Assembly: GCA_026389975.1 (NCBI GenBank)
Contig: JAPLGV010000514.1
Location: 1 to 9,344 of the forward strand
Direction of reading: 5' to 3'
Length of the DNA: 9,344 nt
DNA from: Chloroflexota bacterium
GTDB lineage: Bacteria > Chloroflexota > Anaerolineae > Anaerolineales > Villigracilaceae
The notes beneath the pieces are model-generated. The model made no database searches, was not told the origin of the DNA, and saw nothing but the letters and a program-made list of their open reading frames with translations. The position numbers and the translations under genes are program-made. Below are positions 6,199 to 9,344 of the stretch, one piece after another (the first letter of the stretch is position 1; the number at the start of each line of letters is the position of its first letter).

Positions 6199-7222
6199 TT
6201 AATCCTTTTTCCCTTCGATCAATGCTCTTCTAATTTTGCGATACAACACGATTGGACTGTCACCCTGGATCAGGATTTCGCCTATGTCCAGGTCGGGACG
6301 GTGAGGCTGCTGGGTGATGACCACGCGACGATCCTGACGCTCGATGACTAAATTGCTCAAGCTCCCAATCCAGCCCATGAGCTGACGGAGAACCGGAACG
6401 CGCACGGTATGGTAGTAACGCAGGTACATCAGCGTGTTCTCGTTATCAATCGGGGCAAAGGCCACCACGATGCGGAGGCCATCGGCAATCCAGTTCTGCC
6501 AGATGTTTCCGTAGCGGAATTGCAGGAACGGGCGGCGATCCGGCTTGGGCATCTCGGAGGGTTTCTTCGGCTTTTGGCCCTCGTCCAGTTCGTTGTAGAC
6601 CCACAGGTTGATGAGGTGGTCGCCCGGCCAGTGGCTCTCCTCTGTCGTAATTGGCCCGTTGACCAGCGTGCGGTTGCCGCGCCCGATGGTATTGTGGTGA
6701 ATGAATGCGGTTGCCGCGCCCGATGGTATTGTGGTGAATGAAAGGCAGGTGCACCACGTCCAACTGGTTCTCGATGGCGCGCGAATAATGGTTGGCCCAG
6801 TGGTCTTTCAGCGTGGCATAAACCATCGTATCGGGGATGGATTCGAACCACGGTACCGGCGGATATTCATCCCGCGGCTCGCCCCACCAGATGTAGACAA
6901 AGCCGTGCTCTTCGCGGACCGGGTAACTGCGCACATGTAAAGCCTTGGGCGGCTCGGCGTTTTTGCCGTTGGCCGGGACCAGTGTGCAGATCCCGTTTGT
7001 GTTGTACTCGAAGCCGTGGAAGGGACACTGGATGCAGTCACCGGTCAACTTGCCGGCGCTAAGTGCCACACCCCGGTGAGGGCATTTGTCCGCCATCAAA
7101 GAGAGTTCGCCTTTGGTGTTGCGCCAGGCGACCATGTTCTCGCCCATACGCGTCACGCCGACGATTTTGCCTTTTTTGATTTCGTTGGATTCCAGAATAG
7201 CGTACCATTGGTTGGGGATCAT
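6199..7222 (-). pseudogene. Rieske non-heme iron oxygenase, frameshifted by a 37-bp tandem duplication
   Basis: The N-terminal frame from ATG 7222 has an AAGGA ribosome site. It contains the Rieske 2Fe-2S motifs CPHRG (Cys47, His49) and CPFHG (Cys66, His69), and then DVVHLPFIH (Asp155, His158, His163), which fits the DxxHxxxxH iron-site pattern of aromatic-ring oxygenase alpha subunits. At residue 172 the frame is lost and the product would end after 258 residues at 6446. The rest of the family sequence (FLQFRYGNIWQNWI to ALIEGKKD) continues in another frame to the stop at 6199. The shift is caused by two adjacent identical 37-bp copies at 6669-6742. Without one copy the gene reads through as 328 residues, joining NTIGRGNR to TLVNGPITTEESHWPGDHL. 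The substrate is unknown; some relatives demethylate or hydroxylate aromatics. It follows tnaA and has its own terminator. Confidence 0.88.
6669..6742. repeat. Perfect 37-bp tandem duplication
   Basis: Bases 6669-6705 are repeated without any difference at 6706-6742, with no spacer. The next bases on either side do not match. 37 is 3x12+1, so the extra copy shifts the Rieske reading frame. Full identity suggests a very recent event or an assembly or sequencing error. Confidence 0.97.
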
Positions 7223-7234
7223 AGGATTCCTTCT

Positions 7235-7343
7235 GTCATTGCGAGGGCGACAGCCCGAAGCAATCTACAACATGATGATGGTGATTGTTTCGCTTGGTTT
7301 CAATACGCCACTTCGTGGCTATTCGACCTGCGCTCTCAATGAC
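7235..7343. repeat. Imperfect inverted-repeat element between tnaA and the Rieske gene
   Basis: The left end GTCATTGCGAG (7235-7245) and right end CTCTCAATGAC (7333-7343) are inverted repeats with one mismatch. Inside each arm a second pair, GAAGCAATC (7257-7265) and GATTGTTTC (7283-7291), is inverted with one mismatch. Smaller hairpins sit within: GGGC-GACA-GCCC (7245-7256) and GCCAC-TTC-GTGGC (7307-7319). It carries no gene and no clear target duplication. From memory, similar GTCATTGCGAG...GAAGCAATC sequences are common intergenic repeats in several bacteria. It fills nearly the whole 126-bp spacer and could act as a weak terminator or RNA-processing site for tnaA. Confidence 0.7.
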
Positions 7344-7348
7344 GGATA

Positions 7349-8725
7349 TTACAAGGGTTCGAAGCGAGCAGTGAAGTGACGGAGCAACTCTGGCGCATAC
7401 GTGAATTTATAACCGCGGATGGAGGCGGATCGCTTTTTGATGCGCGCAAGCGTGTCGGCCACGTAGTCCATGTGGCTCTGGGTGTAGGTGCGGCGCGGGA
7501 TGGCGAGGCGCAGGAGTTCCAATTTGGGATATACCATTTGGCCGGTATCCGCATCCGTGTGTGCGAACATAACCGAGCCAATCTCCACGCCGCGGATGGC
7601 GCCTTCGCGATAGAGTTCGACGCACAATGCCTGACCAGGGAATTCGCTTTGCGGGATGTGCGGCAGGACAGCCGCGGCGTCGAGATAGACGGCGTGTCCG
7701 CCTGCAGGTTGGATGGTGGGGATGCCCGCTTCGTTGATGCGCGTGGCGAGGTAGGCGGTTTGACCGAGACGATAGGCGAGATAGGCTTCGTCAAGGCCCT
7801 CATACAGGCCGACCGCCATCGCGTCGAGATCGCGGCCCGCCAGTCCGCCATAGGTGGGGAAGCCTTCGCGCAGGATCAATTCATTCTTGACGTTCTCAAA
7901 AAGTTTCTCATCGTTCATGCACAGCAGACCGCCGATGTTGACAATCGCGTCCTTCTTAGCAGACATGGTCATACCGTCGGCGAGAGCGAACATCTCGTGT
8001 GCGATCTCTTTAATGGACTTTTGCGCGTAGCCAGGTTCACGTTGTTTGATGAAGAAACAGTTTTCGGCGTAGCGTGCCGCGTCGATGAATAACGGGATTC
8101 CGCTCGTGTGGTAGACATCCGCAATCGCCTTGAGATTTTCCATTGAGACGGGCTGACCGCCGCCTGCGTTGTTTGTAACGGTCACCATTCCGAGGGGGAC
8201 TTTCGCCGCCCCGACTTTTTCGATGAACCCATTTAGTTTCGCTATATCCATATTGCCTTTGAACGGATGCGGATTGGCGGGGTCGAAGGCTTCTTCAATG
8301 ACAAGGTTGGTCGGGTGGCCGCCGCGGGCGCGGATGTTGGCGTCGGTGGTGTCGAAGTGCATGTTGCTCGGAAGATATTGCCCAGGCTTGACGAGGCAGG
8401 CGGCCAAGATGTTCTCGGCGGCGCGTCCCTGATGCGCCGGAACGAAATAATTGAAACCGAAGATATCCTCCACCGCCTGTTTTAGCCTGAAGAAGGAACG
8501 CGCGCCCGCGTACGACTCGTCGCCGCGCATGATGGCCGCCCACTGCTCCTGGCTCATCGCACCTGTGCCTGAGTCGGTAAGGAGGTCAATGAAGATGTCT
8601 TCGGCTTTGACGGCGAACAGGTTGTAGCCTGCTTCTTTGAGCGCCTTTTCTCTTTCAGCGGGTGGAATCAGGCGAATTGATTCGGTCACTTTGATGCGGA
8701 AGGGTTCGGGAGGATAAGTAGGCAT
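7349..8725 (-). CDS. tnaA: Tryptophanase (beta-eliminating PLP lyase)
   Basis: The 458-residue protein matches the tryptophanase / tyrosine phenol-lyase family end to end. Conserved parts: YPPEPFRIKV, IDLLTDSGTGAMS, RGDESYAG (Tyr72), PAHQGR (96-101), DAARYAENCFFIKQRE with Asp215 and Arg218, the PLP lysine Lys258 in MSAKKDAIVNIGG, PTYGGLAGRD, LRLAIPRR (Arg406) and LRHFTARF (His450). Its length resembles tyrosine phenol-lyase. The residues that separate the two activities look like tryptophanase: Asp125 in FDTT (Thr in the phenol-lyase) and Ile382 in VEIGS (Arg in the phenol-lyase). I therefore predict L-tryptophan cleavage to indole, pyruvate and ammonia. GGAG lies 4 bases before the ATG. Only 48 bp separate it from the gene upstream, so there is no room for a tnaC-like leader. 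Confidence 0.93.
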   Translation of the reverse strand: MPTYPPEPFRIKVTESIRLIPPAEREKALKEAGYNLFAVKAEDIFIDLLTDSGTGAMSQEQWAAIMRGDESYAGARSFFRLKQAVEDIFGFNYFVPAHQGRAAENILAACLVKPGQYLPSNMHFDTTDANIRARGGHPTNLVIEEAFDPANPHPFKGNMDIAKLNGFIEKVGAAKVPLGMVTVTNNAGGGQPVSMENLKAIADVYHTSGIPLFIDAARYAENCFFIKQREPGYAQKSIKEIAHEMFALADGMTMSAKKDAIVNIGGLLCMNDEKLFENVKNELILREGFPTYGGLAGRDLDAMAVGLYEGLDEAYLAYRLGQTAYLATRINEAGIPTIQPAGGHAVYLDAAAVLPHIPQSEFPGQALCVELYREGAIRGVEIGSVMFAHTDADTGQMVYPKLELLRLAIPRRTYTQSHMDYVADTLARIKKRSASIRGYKFTYAPELLRHFTARFEPL

Positions 8726-8773
8726 GAGACTCCAGTGAGCGGTAATTAGTTGTCAACTTTCAACGGCGCGATG

Positions 8774-9344
8774 TCACTCCATCGGCCACTTGACTATCGT
8801 CTTATCAATTTCTTTCATCAAGCGGATTGTCTCTTTCAACGAGACCACCACGCGCTGATAATGCGTGATGTCTTCGCTCGAAAGCAGGCGGCCTTTGCGG
8901 TCTTTCAGCCATTTCTCGCAGACTTGGTACCCGCCGTCTTTAAGCTCCCAGACTTCTTCGGGAAGTTTGCCGAAATACTGGTGAGTATTGATATACGCCT
9001 TCCCGCTAGCATAAGCCACTTTTTCTACTTTGTTATCTCCCGTTTCAGGGTAGGTGGTGACGAAATCATCCACTTTTCCACTGCGTAAAAGATGTAACTC
9101 GACCAGTTCATTGCCCTTCGCAACCAGTTTGGCAAATAGTTTTTTATCACTCGTGAGCGGCAAACGCGGGAAATCTATTTTGAGGAACTCAGCGTAGCGC
9201 GTGCGATAGGTGGGGGAGTGGAAGACGGCATAGGCGTAGTAGAAAACATCCTCGGGGCCAAAGGTTTTCTTCAAATCACCCATGCCATCCTGGATGAATT
9301 GCAGCCCGAGTTTTTTAGAGAAAGCCATTATGAACGCTGGCGCA
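8774..9344 (-). CDS. Type ISP restriction-modification enzyme, C-terminal part
   Basis: The frame is open to the window edge, so this is the last 189 residues of a longer protein. The visible sequence reads APAFIMAFSKKLGLQF, then FGPEDVFYYAYAVFHSPTYR, RYAEFLKIDFPRLPL and NELVELHLL, which I recognise as the C-terminal region of type ISP (LlaBIII-like) single-chain restriction-methylation enzymes. It continues with INTHQYFGKLPEEVWEL, contains a helix in the last 40 residues (DITHYQRVVVSLKETIRLMKEID), and ends at KWPME. In this family the C-terminal part recognises target DNA, while nuclease, helicase-like and methylase domains lie upstream, here outside the window. The ATG at 9328 is internal, since homology extends upstream of it. 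It is followed 48 bp later by tnaA, and there is no clear terminator between them. Confidence 0.8.
   Translation of the reverse strand, partial: APAFIMAFSKKLGLQFIQDGMGDLKKTFGPEDVFYYAYAVFHSPTYRTRYAEFLKIDFPRLPLTSDKKLFAKLVAKGNELVELHLLRSGKVDDFVTTYPETGDNKVEKVAYASGKAYINTHQYFGKLPEEVWELKDGGYQVCEKWLKDRKGRLLSSEDITHYQRVVVSLKETIRLMKEIDKTIVKWPME

Noticed and set aside
6669..6742. The two 37-bp copies as a CRISPR repeat pair
   Set aside because: The copies are directly adjacent with no spacer and lie within coding sequence; the length similarity is coincidence.
6429..6851. A 140-codon minus-strand frame over the Rieske gene
   Set aside because: It is an out-of-frame reading of the oxygenase; its Ser/Arg/Pro-rich sequence has no family features.
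7231..7348. The inverted-repeat element as a MITE or insertion sequence
   Set aside because: No transposase and no clear target-site duplication could be seen, so I list it only as a repeat.
8751..8756. TTGACA on the minus strand as a tnaA -35 box
   Set aside because: The position 17 bases downstream is GGAGTC, the ribosome site, so no -10 exists; it belongs to a GTTGAAAGTTGA-type micro-repeat.

Overview
The window is a bacterial chromosome segment in which every gene I can support lies on the minus strand. The heme-gene order, the dense short palindromes and micro-repeats, and the style of the proteins suggest Chloroflexota, probably class Anaerolineae. That assignment is from memory and unverified. 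GC is roughly 55-60% over the heme genes and looks lower over the DUF362 and type ISP genes.

In transcription order (high to low coordinates): (1) the C-terminus of a type ISP restriction-modification enzyme that enters from beyond the right edge; (2) a tryptophanase-type PLP enzyme (tnaA); (3) a roughly 110-bp imperfect inverted-repeat element; (4) a Rieske non-heme iron oxygenase broken by a perfect 37-bp tandem duplication, followed by its own terminator; (5) a DUF362 protein with its own candidate promoter and a terminator; (6) a second terminator, then a compact heme operon hemA-hemC-hemD-hemB and a radical SAM gene that runs off the left edge. The heme genes are 19 bp apart (hemA/hemC), overlap by 4 bp (hemC/hemD), are 16 bp apart (hemD/hemB), and overlap by 19 bp (hemB/radical SAM). 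Together they take glutamyl-tRNA to uroporphyrinogen III except for the hemL step, which is not in the window. The radical SAM protein resembles those acting in late alternative heme or heme d1 synthesis (AhbC/AhbD/NirJ-like).

The most interesting signal is repeat DNA inside and between the heme genes. A perfect 22-bp palindrome is translated in frame in HemD, and a 21-bp hairpin is translated in frame in HemB next to its zinc cysteines. A 7-bp tandem repeat forms the HemB N-terminus, and short repeats sit at the hemA/hemC and hemD/hemB junctions. This resembles the palindromic elements captured in Rickettsia proteins.

Two genes appear damaged. The Rieske gene has the 37-bp duplication, and removing one copy restores a single 328-residue frame. 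The radical SAM gene keeps its CxxxCxxC cluster motif but seems to lack about 25-30 residues that should hold the GGDP/GGEP SAM-binding strand. Either lesion could be real decay or an assembly artefact.
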